Assembly: GCF_015493435.1 (NCBI RefSeq)
Contig: NZ_WGDD01000026.1
Span: 1-64,000 of the forward strand
Origin: Sulfurovum sp.
Lineage (GTDB): Bacteria; Campylobacterota; Campylobacteria; Campylobacterales; Sulfurovaceae
DNA length: 64,000 bases
Direction of reading: 5' to 3'
Below, piece by piece: positions 7,678 through 16,043 of the stretch. Under the pieces are notes generated by a model. It was not told the DNA's origin, ran no database searches, and was given only the letters and a program-made list of their open reading frames with translations. Position 1 is the stretch's first letter, and each line of letters starts with the position of its first letter. Position numbers and translations under genes: made by a program.

Positions 7678-8485
7678 ACACTATACTTCAGTCATTTCAA
7701 ACCTGTTCGGAAAGTTCGCCCATACGGAATTTCCCTCTATCATACAGCATACCGTCAATGCGGGCTATGTAAAGCTGATGGGACTTGATATGAGCGAATT
7801 CAGAGAACCTGCCCGGTATGCAACACTCAACAAACTCTTTACACGGGCACTGGAAAAGCCGAGGAAGATCCCTGAAGGAAAATCGAAAATGATCAGCAGT
7901 GTGGATGCACGTGTGACAGACTGCGGAACGGTCACCGGCGGGAAGGCCTACCAGATCAAAGGCATGGAGTACGGACTGGAGGAACTTTTTGGCACGTACC
8001 ATCGGGAAGCGGTGGAAAAAGTGGAAGGAGGGACGTTCATGAACTTCTATCTCTCTCCCAAAGATTATCACCGTTATCATATTCCCATGGACCTGAAGGT
8101 ACTTTCCGCTACCCATATCCCCGGAAAACTCTATCCGGTCAATTTTCCGCTTTTGCGAAACAAAAAAGATCTTTTCATCGAAAATGAAAGGGTGGTCATA
8201 GAGTGTCTTGACCGTAAAAAACGTACCCATGTACTGGTACTTGTCGGTGCACTCAATGTTGGTAAAATGGTTTTGCTTTTTGAAAAAAACATTCGGACAA
8301 ATTCTGACATACGCGAACCGCAACACTATACCTATGATGACCTGTGGCTGGAAAGAGGAGAACTTTTCGGCTGGTTCGAGATGGGATCGACTCTCTTGAT
8401 CTTTTCCAAAAAAGGAAGTATCGTACCTGAAATAGCCGTGAACCAAAAGGTGAAATTCACCGATGTCATCGCAAAGATAAAATAA
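7670..8485 (+). CDS. psd: Phosphatidylserine decarboxylase
   Basis: 271 residues. It converts phosphatidylserine to phosphatidylethanolamine at the inner membrane. FYLSPKDYHRYH is the conserved active-site region and the C-terminal GWFEMGST contains the Gly-Ser bond at which the proenzyme cleaves itself to give the pyruvoyl group on the alpha chain (LGST in many homologues, MGST here). Length is usual for bacterial Psd proenzymes. It starts 8 bases inside the preceding gene. No phosphatidylserine synthase gene is adjacent. Third gene of the 6.4-10 kb operon. Confidence 0.92.
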   Translation: MSKHYTSVISNLFGKFAHTEFPSIIQHTVNAGYVKLMGLDMSEFREPARYATLNKLFTRALEKPRKIPEGKSKMISSVDARVTDCGTVTGGKAYQIKGMEYGLEELFGTYHREAVEKVEGGTFMNFYLSPKDYHRYHIPMDLKVLSATHIPGKLYPVNFPLLRNKKDLFIENERVVIECLDRKKRTHVLVLVGALNVGKMVLLFEKNIRTNSDIREPQHYTYDDLWLERGELFGWFEMGSTLLIFSKKGSIVPEIAVNQKVKFTDVIAKIK

Positions 8486-8496
8486 GAGGAGTCCCT

Positions 8497-9405
8497 ATGC
8501 TAATGGTCAAAGAAATACAGGAATACGCCCAGATACGAACAAAAGCAAGAGCGTACCTCTGCTACATTATGAGTCGCAATATTTCCCAAAATATGGAAAA
8601 CAGTACACTCGAAAATGTGATTAAAAAGATCGAAGACCTCCAGGAAGCATTGCCCCAGAGTGAAGTGATATATGCCATTGACGGCAACGGTATTCAAATG
8701 GTGAACAATATCTCCAAAAAATCGAGGCTCAGAGGTTTTGGAAAAGGAGAGGACCGGAGTGACCGTGCCTACTACTACAAAACACTGCAGGAACACCGCT
8801 GCATGCTTACCGACCCGTATCCTTCTCTCATCAGCAACGAGCTGGTGGTAACGGCAACTTTCCCGCTGTATGACAAAGAGAATAATCTGCTGGCGATCAT
8901 TTGTGTCGATATTACGCTGAAAAACATTTTGAAGATGGTGCACCCAAGCTCGATCGACTCGAATTTCGGCACAGTGAGCAAATGGATCTATACTGCATTC
9001 TCCCTGGCACTGTTTGCCGTTGCCCTGCTGCTTTTTCTTAAAGGTATCGCAGATTTTATGCACTTCGGTGTGAATTTCAGTGATATCAATATCAACAAGA
9101 TATTCAAATCGACGATCCTGCTGACCCTTTCACTGGCGATCGTCGATCTGGTCAAAGCGATCTTTGAAGAAGAAGTGCTCGGAAGAGTGAAAAAGCGTGA
9201 CAGTTCCGAAGACAGCCATCAGACCATGGTGCGTTTCCTCGGTTCCATCATTATCGCACTGTCCATCGAAGCACTGATGCTGGTCTTCAAGTTCGCTTTG
9301 ACGGACCCGGGAAAACTGCTCTACGCTGTTGCCCTGCTTGGCGGTATCGGTGTGTTGATCCTGTCACTTTCTGTGTATCTGAAAGTCAACCAGAAAAGTA
9401 AATAA
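8497..9405 (+). CDS. PDC/Cache-like sensor domain fused to four C-terminal membrane segments
   Basis: 302 residues. The N-terminal ~155 residues look like a PDC (Cache) ligand-binding domain: a leading helix, VIYAIDGNGIQ, a SDRAYYYKTLQ segment and ATFPLYDKENNLLAIICVDI. It is unusual in lacking an N-terminal transmembrane helix or signal peptide; instead about four hydrophobic segments follow (residues ~165-185, ~207-225, ~248-265, ~273-293). There is no kinase, GGDEF or methyl-accepting domain. AGAGGAG 5 bases before the ATG fixes the start, 11 bases after psd. It may sense a metabolite and act on a membrane partner; function is unknown. Confidence 0.65.
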   Translation: MLMVKEIQEYAQIRTKARAYLCYIMSRNISQNMENSTLENVIKKIEDLQEALPQSEVIYAIDGNGIQMVNNISKKSRLRGFGKGEDRSDRAYYYKTLQEHRCMLTDPYPSLISNELVVTATFPLYDKENNLLAIICVDITLKNILKMVHPSSIDSNFGTVSKWIYTAFSLALFAVALLLFLKGIADFMHFGVNFSDININKIFKSTILLTLSLAIVDLVKAIFEEEVLGRVKKRDSSEDSHQTMVRFLGSIIIALSIEALMLVFKFALTDPGKLLYAVALLGGIGVLILSLSVYLKVNQKSK

Positions 9406-9413
9406 GAGTAGAG

Positions 9414-10034
9414 ATGAACCGCAAACTGATTATTTTCGATATGGACGGTACCTTGGTGAACTCTTCTCTCACCATTGCCAACGCCATTAACTATGTACGC
9501 AAAAATCTCGGTTTTGATGCGATGGATCCTGCTTTCATTCTCAAACATGTCAATGACCATACTATTAATCCGGCACAGTTTTTCTACCACAGCAAAAAAT
9601 TCGATCCTGACCATGAAAGATGGTTTTCCGAATATTATACCAAACACCATGAAAAAGAACTGGTGCTCTACGACGGTATCAGAGAACTGCTTCAGTCATT
9701 GAAAGCGCAGGGAAAACTGCTGGCTGTGGCAACGAATGCCTACAGAAACTCTACGGTCGAATCACTGACCTGGCTGGGGATCTACTCACTTTTTGACGGT
9801 ATTGCCTGCTATGATGATGTTCTGGAGGGAAAGCCCCGTCCTGATATGATCTATAAACTGCTGGATGAATTGGATGTGAGTGAGAAAGAGACACTGTTCA
9901 TCGGAGACGGTCCGCGCGATGAAATGGCTGCAAAAGCGGCGGATGTTGACTATGTTATGGTTGACTGGGGATTTACGGAACATACCGATGCAGTACGTTC
10001 TGTCGAAGCGCTGAAGACCCTGCTGAACGCCTGA
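9414..10034 (+). CDS. HAD-superfamily phosphatase (phosphoglycolate phosphatase-like)
   Basis: 206 residues. HAD motif I FDMDGTLVNSS holds the nucleophile Asp, motif II is VATNAYR, a Lys lies in GKPRPDM, and motif IV is FIGDGPRDEMAA. The helical cap inserted after motif I places it in the beta-phosphoglucomutase/Gph subfamily. Substrate is not deducible; phosphoglycolate or another small phosphate ester is possible. It begins 8 bases after the sensor-like gene and is the last gene of the operon. A perfect palindrome spans its stop and that of the convergent CYTH gene. Confidence 0.82.
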   Translation: MNRKLIIFDMDGTLVNSSLTIANAINYVRKNLGFDAMDPAFILKHVNDHTINPAQFFYHSKKFDPDHERWFSEYYTKHHEKELVLYDGIRELLQSLKAQGKLLAVATNAYRNSTVESLTWLGIYSLFDGIACYDDVLEGKPRPDMIYKLLDELDVSEKETLFIGDGPRDEMAAKAADVDYVMVDWGFTEHTDAVRSVEALKTLLNA

Positions 10035-10044
10035 TACCCGGGTA

Positions 10045-10515
10045 TTATATTTCCCAGTCGCAATAGGGGTATGCGAGAAGGTTTACATTGCGGTATTTCG
10101 GGTCAGACGAGACTTCTGCGGTGACCCATTCCGGTGTGGCAAAAGCTTCGTTCTCTTCTGAGAATTCTATCTCCGCGACGATCAGACCGCTGTTCTTTCC
10201 GCTGAAAATATCTATCTCCCACAAATGGCCTTCATAGGGGACAAGATAGCGTTCTTTTTCGATGAAGTGTGAGCTGCAAAGCTCTGTGAGCATCTGTTCT
10301 GCATCTGAAAGCGGTACCGGGTATTCAAATTCTGAGCGTGTAATGCCTGTGGTTCTGCCTTTGAGTGTCAAAAAGGCTTCTTCATTACTGATACGTACAC
10401 GAACGGTACCCGTCTGGCATCCGGGAAGATAGCCTTGTCTGATCCTGAGAGGATGATGCAGAGGAGGGAGCTTCTTTGGATCTACCAGAAATTTTCGTTC
10501 TATTTCTTTTGCCAC
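10045..10515 (-). CDS. CYTH-domain protein (triphosphatase/adenylate-cyclase class IV fold)
   Basis: 156 residues from a GTG at 10515. CYTH proteins begin with the metal-binding ExExK signature, here AKEIERKFLV at the very N-terminus, which argues for this GTG. The ATG at 10557 would overlap murA by 35 bases and add an unrelated leader. Alternating charged strands (RIRQGYL, TVRVRI, AFLTLKG, RSEFEYP, WEIDIF, LIVAEIEF) build the tunnel that binds a triphosphate. Probably an inorganic triphosphatase; cyclase activity is less likely but cannot be excluded. It starts 7 bases after murA and is probably cotranscribed with it. Confidence 0.82.
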   Translation of the reverse strand: MAKEIERKFLVDPKKLPPLHHPLRIRQGYLPGCQTGTVRVRISNEEAFLTLKGRTTGITRSEFEYPVPLSDAEQMLTELCSSHFIEKERYLVPYEGHLWEIDIFSGKNSGLIVAEIEFSEENEAFATPEWVTAEVSSDPKYRNVNLLAYPYCDWEI

Positions 10516-10522
10516 GGGAAGG

Positions 10523-11791
10523 TCACTTCGTGTCTTTTTTTCTGATGATATCGGCACCCAGTGCGGTCAGTTTGCCTTCAAGGTTGTCATATCCTCGGTC
10601 AAGATGATAGATACGTCGTACCTTTGTCGTACCTTCGGCAACCAGTCCGGCAAGTACCAGGGCTGAAGAGGCACGCAGGTCTGTCGCCATGACATCGGCA
10701 CCGTGAAGTGTCCCGACACCTTTGACCGCAGCAGTACTGCCTTTGAGCCAGATATCCGCACCGAGACGGTTGAGTTCGCTGACATGCATAAAACGGTTTT
10801 CAAAAAGACGTTCTTCAATGAGGCTTTCCCCTTCCGCCAGCGCGGCAACAGCCATAAACTGTGCCTGCATATCGGTAGGAAAACCCGGATACTCTATGGT
10901 AATGAGACTGACAGGTTTAATATGTTCTGCGGGATGAATCGTGATCGTATCTCCAGAGATATCAAAAGAAAACCCCATACTTTCCAGTTTGTCGATGGAT
11001 GCACGTATGTGTTCTGCCTTGACTTTTTCAAGACGGATCTCAGACTGGGTGATCGCACCGGCACAGAGGTAAGTGCCTGCTTCGATGCGGTCGGGAATGA
11101 TTTCAACATTTTTGAACTGGAGCGGTATGCCGTCCGTACCCTCTATGACAAGTTCATTGGTTCCGATACCTTTTATGCTGACGCCGGCATCGGCGATCAT
11201 TTCGCAAAGCTGTACGATCTCCGGTTCTTTGGCTGCATTGATAATGGTGGTCGTCCCTTTTGCCATGGCGGCTGCCATTACGATATTTTCTGTTCCGCCC
11301 ACTGTGATTTTGTCAAAAATAATTTTTGCACCGTGCAGGCCGTTGGGAGCTTTGGCGTGTACATAACCGCTCTCGATCGCAATTTCCGCCCCCATGGCTT
11401 CCAGTGCTTTAAGATGAAGGTCGATAGGCCGCTGGCCAATGGCACATCCTCCAGGCAGTGAGACTTCACATTCGCCAAAACGTGTAAGCAGGGGACCGAG
11501 GACCAGAATAGAGGCTCGCATTTGCGAAACGATCTCATAGACTGCTTTGTGGGAGTTGATGGAGCTGTTGTCAATATGTGCAACGGACCCCTTATGTTCT
11601 ACCGTTCCTCCAAGCATTGTCAGGAGTGTGAGAAGGGTACGGATATCTACCACATCCGGAAGGTTGGTCAGCGTGACCGGTTTGTCACTCAGTATCGTTG
11701 CTGCTATCACCGGCAATGCAGCATTCTTCGCTCCGCTGATCGTGACACTTCCGCTTAGTTTTTTCCCGCCTCTTATTTCTAAATACTGCAC
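10523..11791 (-). CDS. murA: UDP-N-acetylglucosamine 1-carboxyvinyltransferase
   Basis: 422 residues, full length. It transfers enolpyruvate from phosphoenolpyruvate to UDP-GlcNAc, the first committed step of peptidoglycan synthesis in the cytoplasm. It begins with the family hallmark [20 protein letters not shown], has the catalytic-loop cysteine in [11 protein letters not shown] (the fosfomycin target) and the conserved [10 protein letters not shown] and RENRFMH-like (FENRFMHV) regions. The start ATG at 11791 is preceded by GGGGAAAAGG, and TATATAA lies a little further upstream as a possible -10. It faces the riboswitch-controlled gene across a 317-base intergenic region. Confidence 0.96.
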   Translation of the reverse strand: MQYLEIRGGKKLSGSVTISGAKNAALPVIAATILSDKPVTLTNLPDVVDIRTLLTLLTMLGGTVEHKGSVAHIDNSSINSHKAVYEIVSQMRASILVLGPLLTRFGECEVSLPGGCAIGQRPIDLHLKALEAMGAEIAIESGYVHAKAPNGLHGAKIIFDKITVGGTENIVMAAAMAKGTTTIINAAKEPEIVQLCEMIADAGVSIKGIGTNELVIEGTDGIPLQFKNVEIIPDRIEAGTYLCAGAITQSEIRLEKVKAEHIRASIDKLESMGFSFDISGDTITIHPAEHIKPVSLITIEYPGFPTDMQAQFMAVAALAEGESLIEERLFENRFMHVSELNRLGADIWLKGSTAAVKGVGTLHGADVMATDLRASSALVLAGLVAEGTTKVRRIYHLDRGYDNLEGKLTALGADIIRKKDTK

Positions 11792-12006
11792 CTTTTCCCC
11801 GCTTTATATAGTTATAGTTAATAGAAAGGATTTTATCCAAAGATTGGTTAAGAGTAGGAAAGGAAGCTTGATATTAAATAATTTTAATTTTTATCCGAAA
11901 TCTAACATTAAAAAATAGAAAAATTGATATTATTCACTATAATTTAAGTTAATATTAGTTAATCTTTTAAACTATATTATCTAATATATGGATAATTCAA
12001 TTCATA
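11792..12006. other. AT-rich intergenic region between murA and the riboswitch
   Basis: No coding frame is convincing. The left part holds the ribosome site and TATATAA-like promoter of murA (minus strand). The right part is very AT-rich and carries several plus-strand -10 candidates, for example TATAAT at about 11937-11942 and TATATTAT near 11973, either of which could start the riboswitch transcript. Short GTTAATATTAGTTAA-type repeats occur near 11949-11963. Confidence 0.5.
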
Positions 12007-12085
12007 GTGTATACGCCAAACTTGCTGTGAAGCAAGGACGGAAAGCCATGGGTCTCATAGCGGTGAGATCGCCAGGCTGCAGGAT
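12007..12085 (+). promoter_or_regulatory. Cyclic di-GMP-I (GEMM-I) riboswitch
   Basis: The pattern follows the GEMM-I consensus from (G)GCAAAC through GACGCAAAGCC-N-GGGTCT to GCCAGG(T)TGC. Helix P2 is CTTGCT/AGCAAG (12021-12026 with 12031-12036) capped by a GTGA (GNRA) tetraloop. AGCC (12044-12047) pairs with GGCT (12075-12078). P3 is GGTCTCA/TGAGATC (12051-12057 with 12064-12070). The G expected to contact one guanine of the ligand (G20 of Vc2) is base 12015. The two core departures, CC at 12016-12017 instead of GC, and GGAAA instead of GCAAA at 12040-12044, fall at positions that pair in known structures (G21-C46), so they look compensatory. The closing P1 helix is weak. No U-run follows; the aptamer ends about 11 bases before the Shine-Dalgarno AAAGGGAAG, suggesting translational control of the gene at 12109. 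Confidence 0.88.
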
Positions 12086-12108
12086 TTTCAACTCAAAAGG
12101 GAAGCTTT

Positions 12109-12687
12109 ATGTCCAGTAGTTTAGACAAACTTAAAGCACTTACCAGCCGCCTTGAAGAGCAGTTGGCGAAAAAAGAGACAGTACAGGAGCACAGTACGAA
12201 AGAACAGGCTGCCGCCATACCTGCGGCAGAAGAAAAATCTGTAGTACCCTCTGTCCCGGCAGCACAAAAGACCGATACGAAAAAAGATGCTTTAAATGAA
12301 GTACGCAAAGAAAATATCGACAGGGTAAGCGTACTTTATGAAAAACTGAAAATCTTTGAAAAGTCGCCGAATTTTAATGATATTTTCATTTACAAGGCGA
12401 TGAATCTTTCAGGGATCGGTTTGAAGGAAGAGGATTTTGCGGAAGTGCGTGAAGGGAAATATATCCAAATCATTGCCATTACTTATGAACCGGACAAGAA
12501 TGGCAAGAAAAAAGCCAAAAATGTCTCACTGGGATATTTCGGAAAAGCGGAGACACTGGATGGAACGCTTAAGAATGAGATTATTGAGTTTGTACTGCGC
12601 TGGCGCTATGAAAAAGCTTTCCAAAACGTGGAACACTATAAAGATCTGATCGCCAGGATCGATACCCCCAAAGAGACACTGTTTTAA
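12109..12687 (+). CDS. Unknown protein under c-di-GMP riboswitch control
   Basis: 192 residues, no signal peptide or membrane segment. Residues 1-70 are low-complexity and charged, with a short coiled coil at the start (LDKLKALTSRLEEQL) and an Ala/Pro/Glu linker. Residues ~75-192 form a compact alpha/beta domain (ENIDRVSVLYEKLKIF, FNDIFIYKAMNLSG, YIQIIAITYEPDKNG, VSLGYFGKAE, ending in a helix-rich tail). I do not recognise the domain. Ribosome site AAAGGGAAG lies 5-12 bases before the ATG, directly after the riboswitch aptamer. By analogy with other GEMM-controlled genes it may take part in surface attachment, motility or envelope behaviour; nothing in the protein itself shows that. Confidence 0.75.
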   Translation: MSSSLDKLKALTSRLEEQLAKKETVQEHSTKEQAAAIPAAEEKSVVPSVPAAQKTDTKKDALNEVRKENIDRVSVLYEKLKIFEKSPNFNDIFIYKAMNLSGIGLKEEDFAEVREGKYIQIIAITYEPDKNGKKKAKNVSLGYFGKAETLDGTLKNEIIEFVLRWRYEKAFQNVEHYKDLIARIDTPKETLF

Positions 12688-12780
12688 AAAACGATTTTAA
12701 TTCATTCTCTTTTTCTTCTCTTTCCTAACCTCTTTTTTGTTACAATCTGATTTCTGAATTTCACATAACATAGGATATAC

Positions 12781-13119
12781 ATGCATCTCGATCTTACCCC
12801 CGAAGCACTTTTGACACAACTTGGCTACAGCCACAATGCACAGACACTCAAACAGATCAAAGATATCATTTCGAATACAGAAGGTTTTGAAAAGTTTTCC
12901 CCGCATATTCCCTCTTTCAATGATGCCCTGGCGGTGGAAAAAGGATATATTGCAATGTCCAACTCCGAAAACTATCTGAAGATCAAATGTGATGAAGACA
13001 GCTCTGCGGACAATTTGACCGCTTTTAACGAACTGGTTAAGCGCTGGGCTGACAAATACAAACTGGAATTGAAAAAAGTCGACAATAAAAACACATACTA
13101 TCTTATCGGTCTTCAATAA
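12781..13119 (+). CDS. Small hypothetical protein upstream of the UvrD-like helicase
   Basis: 112 residues, cytoplasmic, acidic-amphipathic with helix-rich N-terminus (LTPEALLTQLGY) and a beta-rich C-terminus ending KNTYYLIGL. No motif recognised. A possible promoter TTGTTACAAT lies near 12736-12745, and AGGAT precedes the ATG. Its stop codon is immediately followed by the TTG start of the helicase in the same frame, so translation of the helicase is probably coupled to this gene. A helicase-associated role is possible but is inference from position only. Confidence 0.65.
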   Translation: MHLDLTPEALLTQLGYSHNAQTLKQIKDIISNTEGFEKFSPHIPSFNDALAVEKGYIAMSNSENYLKIKCDEDSSADNLTAFNELVKRWADKYKLELKKVDNKNTYYLIGLQ

Positions 13120-15192
13120 TTGCCGCTTAGTACGCTCAATGCCGAGCAGCTGAGTGCTGCTACAGCACCTCTGGGACAAAACCTCATTATTGCCAGTGCC
13201 GGAACGGGAAAAACGTCTACCATCGTAGGACGTATTGCCCATTTGCTTCAAAGCGGTATGGAACCCTCCAAGATACTGCTGCTTACCTTTACAAACAAAG
13301 CTGCGGGAGAGATGATCGCCCGGCTGGAACGGTATTTCCCCAAGAAAGTTGTTTCGCAGATAGAATCGGGCACGTTTCATGCCGTCTCATACCGCTGGCT
13401 CAAAGAGCTGCATCCCAATCTTGCGCTCAAACAGCCTTCCGAACTCAAAACACTCTTCAGAAGTATTTACGAAAAACGCAGCTTTGAGCGTATGAACCTG
13501 CCTCTGGCACCTTTTTCAGCCACGTATCTTTATGAAATGTATTCTCTGTACCAAAATGCCTCTCTGGAAGGATTTGATGACTGGTTTTTGGAAAAGTACC
13601 CCGAACATGAAACGATCATGGATGCCTATATGGATATTGTAGAGGAGTTTGAGCGTGAGAAGATAGATTACGGATTTGCCTCGTTCAACGACCTTCTGCT
13701 GCGTATCAAAACACATTTGGAGGAACATACCATCCATTTTGACGAGGTACTCGTGGACGAATATCAGGATACCAATACGCTTCAGGGTGCGCTTATCGAT
13801 TCGCTCAAACCGCGTTCGCTTTTCTGTGTGGGTGACTATGATCAAAGTATTTATGCCTTTAACGGTGCAAATATCGAAAATATCGCGACTTTTTCAAAGC
13901 GTTATCCCGAAGCCGTGGTTTTTACCCTTAAAACGAACTACCGTTCTACTGCCCCGATCCTCTCTCTTGCCAACCGGGTGATAGAGCGTAACGAGCGTAT
14001 TTACCCCAAAAAACTTGAAGTAGGGCGGCACGGGAAAACCCATCCGCCGCGTCTGCTGATGTATACAGACCTCTTCGAACAGTATCAGGCTATTGCGCAC
14101 AGTATCAAACATACCCACGTGCCAAATGACAGCATTGCCGTCATTTTCAGGAACAATTCTTCCGCTGACGGTATAGAAGCGAGTCTCCGTGAAGTGGGTA
14201 TTCCCTGCAAACGAAAAGGGGGGACGAGTTTTTTCGATGCCAAAGAGATCAAGTTTCTGCTTGACCTTCTTTCTCTGCTGGTCAACCCGAAAGACATGAT
14301 GGCTTTTATACATATCTTTGAGTATGCTTCGGGTGTCGGATCTGCACTTTCCAAAGAGTTCTTCCAGTGCTTTCTGCATTTTGGCAACGGTAATTTTATG
14401 CAGGGCGTGCTGTATCCTGTCAACGCGGAACTGCCGCAGCTAAATCCCAAAAAAAATGTCCAGCTCGGACTCTTTGACGATGACCATGAGATCGGTTCGG
14501 CTGCACGTTTTAAACATCTTGAACTGCCTCCAAAAATTTATGGGCATCCTCTGCTCAAGCACCCGAAGATCATTCAGGACGGGGTAAAGTTCTTCAATGA
14601 TTTCTATACACTGATGCATGAGATCAAGTCCGAGCAAAATCCTGCCAAGGTTCTCAGAACAGCCATAGCATCCAAACTCTACGGCGGTATCGTCGAAATG
14701 CTTTCTACACAGAGAGGACGGCTTAAAAACGGTGAGCTGGATGAAGAAAAAAAGAAGGTTGCAAGAGAGCGTATTTTGCGCAAGGCAAACCTTCTGCTCG
14801 ATCTTTCGAGACAATACAGGGAACTGGGGCGTTTTGTCAACGCTATGGTACTGGGCGGAGGAGAACTCAGTGAAGGGGAGGGAGTCAACCTTCTTACGGT
14901 ACATGCCAGCAAAGGTCTGGAGTTTCCCGAAGTTTACGTGGTAGACTTGGTGGACGGCCGCTTCCCGAACAGAAAAATGATGAGCAGCATTGAAGAAGAA
15001 CGAAGGCTTTTTTATGTCGCGGTCACACGGGCCAAAGACAAACTCTACCTTTCCCTGGCCCAGTACGACAAAGTCAAAAAAATAGACTACAAGCCATCGC
15101 AGTTCCTGCATGAAGCCGGGCTGATCAAAGGGGAATTCGTGGAACCGGAACCCAAAAAGAAAAAAGCGAAAAAAACAGAAGAGACAGTATAG
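13120..15192 (+). CDS. UvrD/PcrA/Rep-type DNA helicase (superfamily 1)
   Basis: 690 residues starting with TTG directly after the upstream stop; no ATG lies near, and LNAEQLSAATAP is the expected start (Q motif). Helicase motifs: I ASAGTGKT, Ia LTFTNKAAGEM, II LVDEYQDTN, III VGDYDQSIYAFNGA, IV LKTNYRST, V LLTVHASKGLEF and VI LFYVAVTRAKDKL. All key residues are intact, so it should be an active 3'-5' ATP-dependent helicase for repair or replication. The C-terminus is Lys-rich (PKKKKAKKTEE). Whether it is the main UvrD or a second paralogue cannot be told here. Confidence 0.92.
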   Translation: MPLSTLNAEQLSAATAPLGQNLIIASAGTGKTSTIVGRIAHLLQSGMEPSKILLLTFTNKAAGEMIARLERYFPKKVVSQIESGTFHAVSYRWLKELHPNLALKQPSELKTLFRSIYEKRSFERMNLPLAPFSATYLYEMYSLYQNASLEGFDDWFLEKYPEHETIMDAYMDIVEEFEREKIDYGFASFNDLLLRIKTHLEEHTIHFDEVLVDEYQDTNTLQGALIDSLKPRSLFCVGDYDQSIYAFNGANIENIATFSKRYPEAVVFTLKTNYRSTAPILSLANRVIERNERIYPKKLEVGRHGKTHPPRLLMYTDLFEQYQAIAHSIKHTHVPNDSIAVIFRNNSSADGIEASLREVGIPCKRKGGTSFFDAKEIKFLLDLLSLLVNPKDMMAFIHIFEYASGVGSALSKEFFQCFLHFGNGNFMQGVLYPVNAELPQLNPKKNVQLGLFDDDHEIGSAARFKHLELPPKIYGHPLLKHPKIIQDGVKFFNDFYTLMHEIKSEQNPAKVLRTAIASKLYGGIVEMLSTQRGRLKNGELDEEKKKVARERILRKANLLLDLSRQYRELGRFVNAMVLGGGELSEGEGVNLLTVHASKGLEFPEVYVVDLVDGRFPNRKMMSSIEEERRLFYVAVTRAKDKLYLSLAQYDKVKKIDYKPSQFLHEAGLIKGEFVEPEPKKKKAKKTEETV

Positions 15193-15220
15193 ACAGAAGA
15201 TAAAATGTTTTTTCATTTGC

Positions 15221-15226
15221 TATAAT
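15221..15226 (+). promoter_or_regulatory. -10 box for the small secreted protein gene
   Basis: TATAAT in TTTGCTATAATAGTGC, preceded by a T-rich stretch (TTTTTTCATTTGC) as in Campylobacterota sigma-70 promoters. The predicted transcript starts near 15232, leaving a ~40-base leader. Confidence 0.6.
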
Positions 15227-15272
15227 AGTGCATTGGTACGCTATGTCAAAAGATCAAAAAGAAAGGATAAGT

Positions 15273-15545
15273 ATGTTGGTAAAAGTCTTGGTATCGGCGG
15301 CGCTGAGCGTCTCAATATTTGCAGCTTCAGACCATAACAGCAGTACAAAAGAGACACGTCTTCAAAAAGCGGTTCAAAAAGAGATGGAAAATGAAAAGAA
15401 ATATGCAAAAGAGCAGAGATTTTACAATGCGGACGAGTATGATTTTAAAGCCAAAGAGATCGACCCAGATGCGCTGAAAGATATTAAAATGATAAAACCC
15501 GATTATAACTATACCAATGCCTGGGGTGCCTGCGACAATAACTGA
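15273..15545 (+). CDS. Small secreted hypothetical protein
   Basis: 90 residues from the ATG at 15273, preceded by AAGGATAAGT; upstream in-frame ATGs at 15228 and 15243 would bury the signal peptide. MLVKVLVSAALSVSIFAA is a Sec signal with cleavage near FAA-SDH. The mature part is charged, helical at first (KAVQKEMENEKKYAKEQ), then Tyr/Asp-rich, ending AWGACDNN with one Cys. Probably periplasmic. No family recognised. It has its own promoter and stands alone between the helicase and the convergent deaminase. Confidence 0.7.
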   Translation: MLVKVLVSAALSVSIFAASDHNSSTKETRLQKAVQKEMENEKKYAKEQRFYNADEYDFKAKEIDPDALKDIKMIKPDYNYTNAWGACDNN

Positions 15546-15578
15546 GCACTTTTCTCTTTTCGAAGTGTGAAAGAATAC

Positions 15579-16043
15579 TTAATACGGTACTTTATCGGGG
15601 GCTTCATACCATTGTGTAAAAAGTGCCTGGCACTGTTGGTTTGGGGTATGGATGAAGGAGACCGGGTCTTTTTGCTTCCCCAGAATAATTTGGGTGATCA
15701 GGCTGTCGTCGAAACCGATCTTTGCAGCATCTGCTTTGGTATTGCAGTAGTAGACTTTGTCTATGTGTGCCCAGTGGATCGCAGAGAAACACATGGGGCA
15801 GGGTTCTCCTGTTACGTAAAGCGTACACCCCTCAAGGCTGAAATGACGGAGCTTTGAAGAAGCTTTTCGGATGGCCATTATTTCGGCATGGGCTGTGGGA
15901 TCATTGGACTTGATCACTTCATTATGGGCGGCAGCGATGATCTTTCCTTCTTTGACAATGACGGCACCGAAGGGACCGCCGTCCCTGGCTTCTATGCCTT
16001 TTTTTGCCTCTTCCATTGCGGCATGCATAAAATGAGCCATCAA
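15579..16043 (-). CDS. guaD: Guanine deaminase-like nucleoside/nucleobase deaminase
   Basis: 154 residues of the cytidine-deaminase fold. Zinc site: HAE (TAHAEIMAI) and PCPMC (EPCPMCFSAIHWA). Flanking residues (GGPFGAVIVK, SNDPTAHAE, IGFDDSLI) agree better with the bacterial guanine deaminase family (Bacillus GuaD type, ~156 residues) than with tRNA adenosine deaminase TadA. It would hydrolyse guanine to xanthine in purine salvage. The start overlaps the NYN-domain gene by 4 bases, so it is the third gene of the rsmD-NYN-guaD operon. Substrate is inferred from resemblance only. Confidence 0.82.
   Translation of the reverse strand: MMAHFMHAAMEEAKKGIEARDGGPFGAVIVKEGKIIAAAHNEVIKSNDPTAHAEIMAIRKASSKLRHFSLEGCTLYVTGEPCPMCFSAIHWAHIDKVYYCNTKADAAKIGFDDSLITQIILGKQKDPVSFIHTPNQQCQALFTQWYEAPDKVPY

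Noticed and set aside
7697-8446. Minus-strand open frame opposite psd
   Set aside because: Mirror of the psd coding strand; psd has catalytic motifs and a coupled start.
10034-10045. ATACCCGGGTAT palindrome at the convergent HAD and CYTH gene ends
   Set aside because: Perfect 12-base palindrome but without a loop or U-run, so a poor terminator; could be chance. Not called.
10703-11461. Long plus-strand open frame (about 250 codons) opposite murA
   Set aside because: It is a mirror of the murA codons; no ribosome site, Cys/His/Phe-rich composition, and murA is certain.
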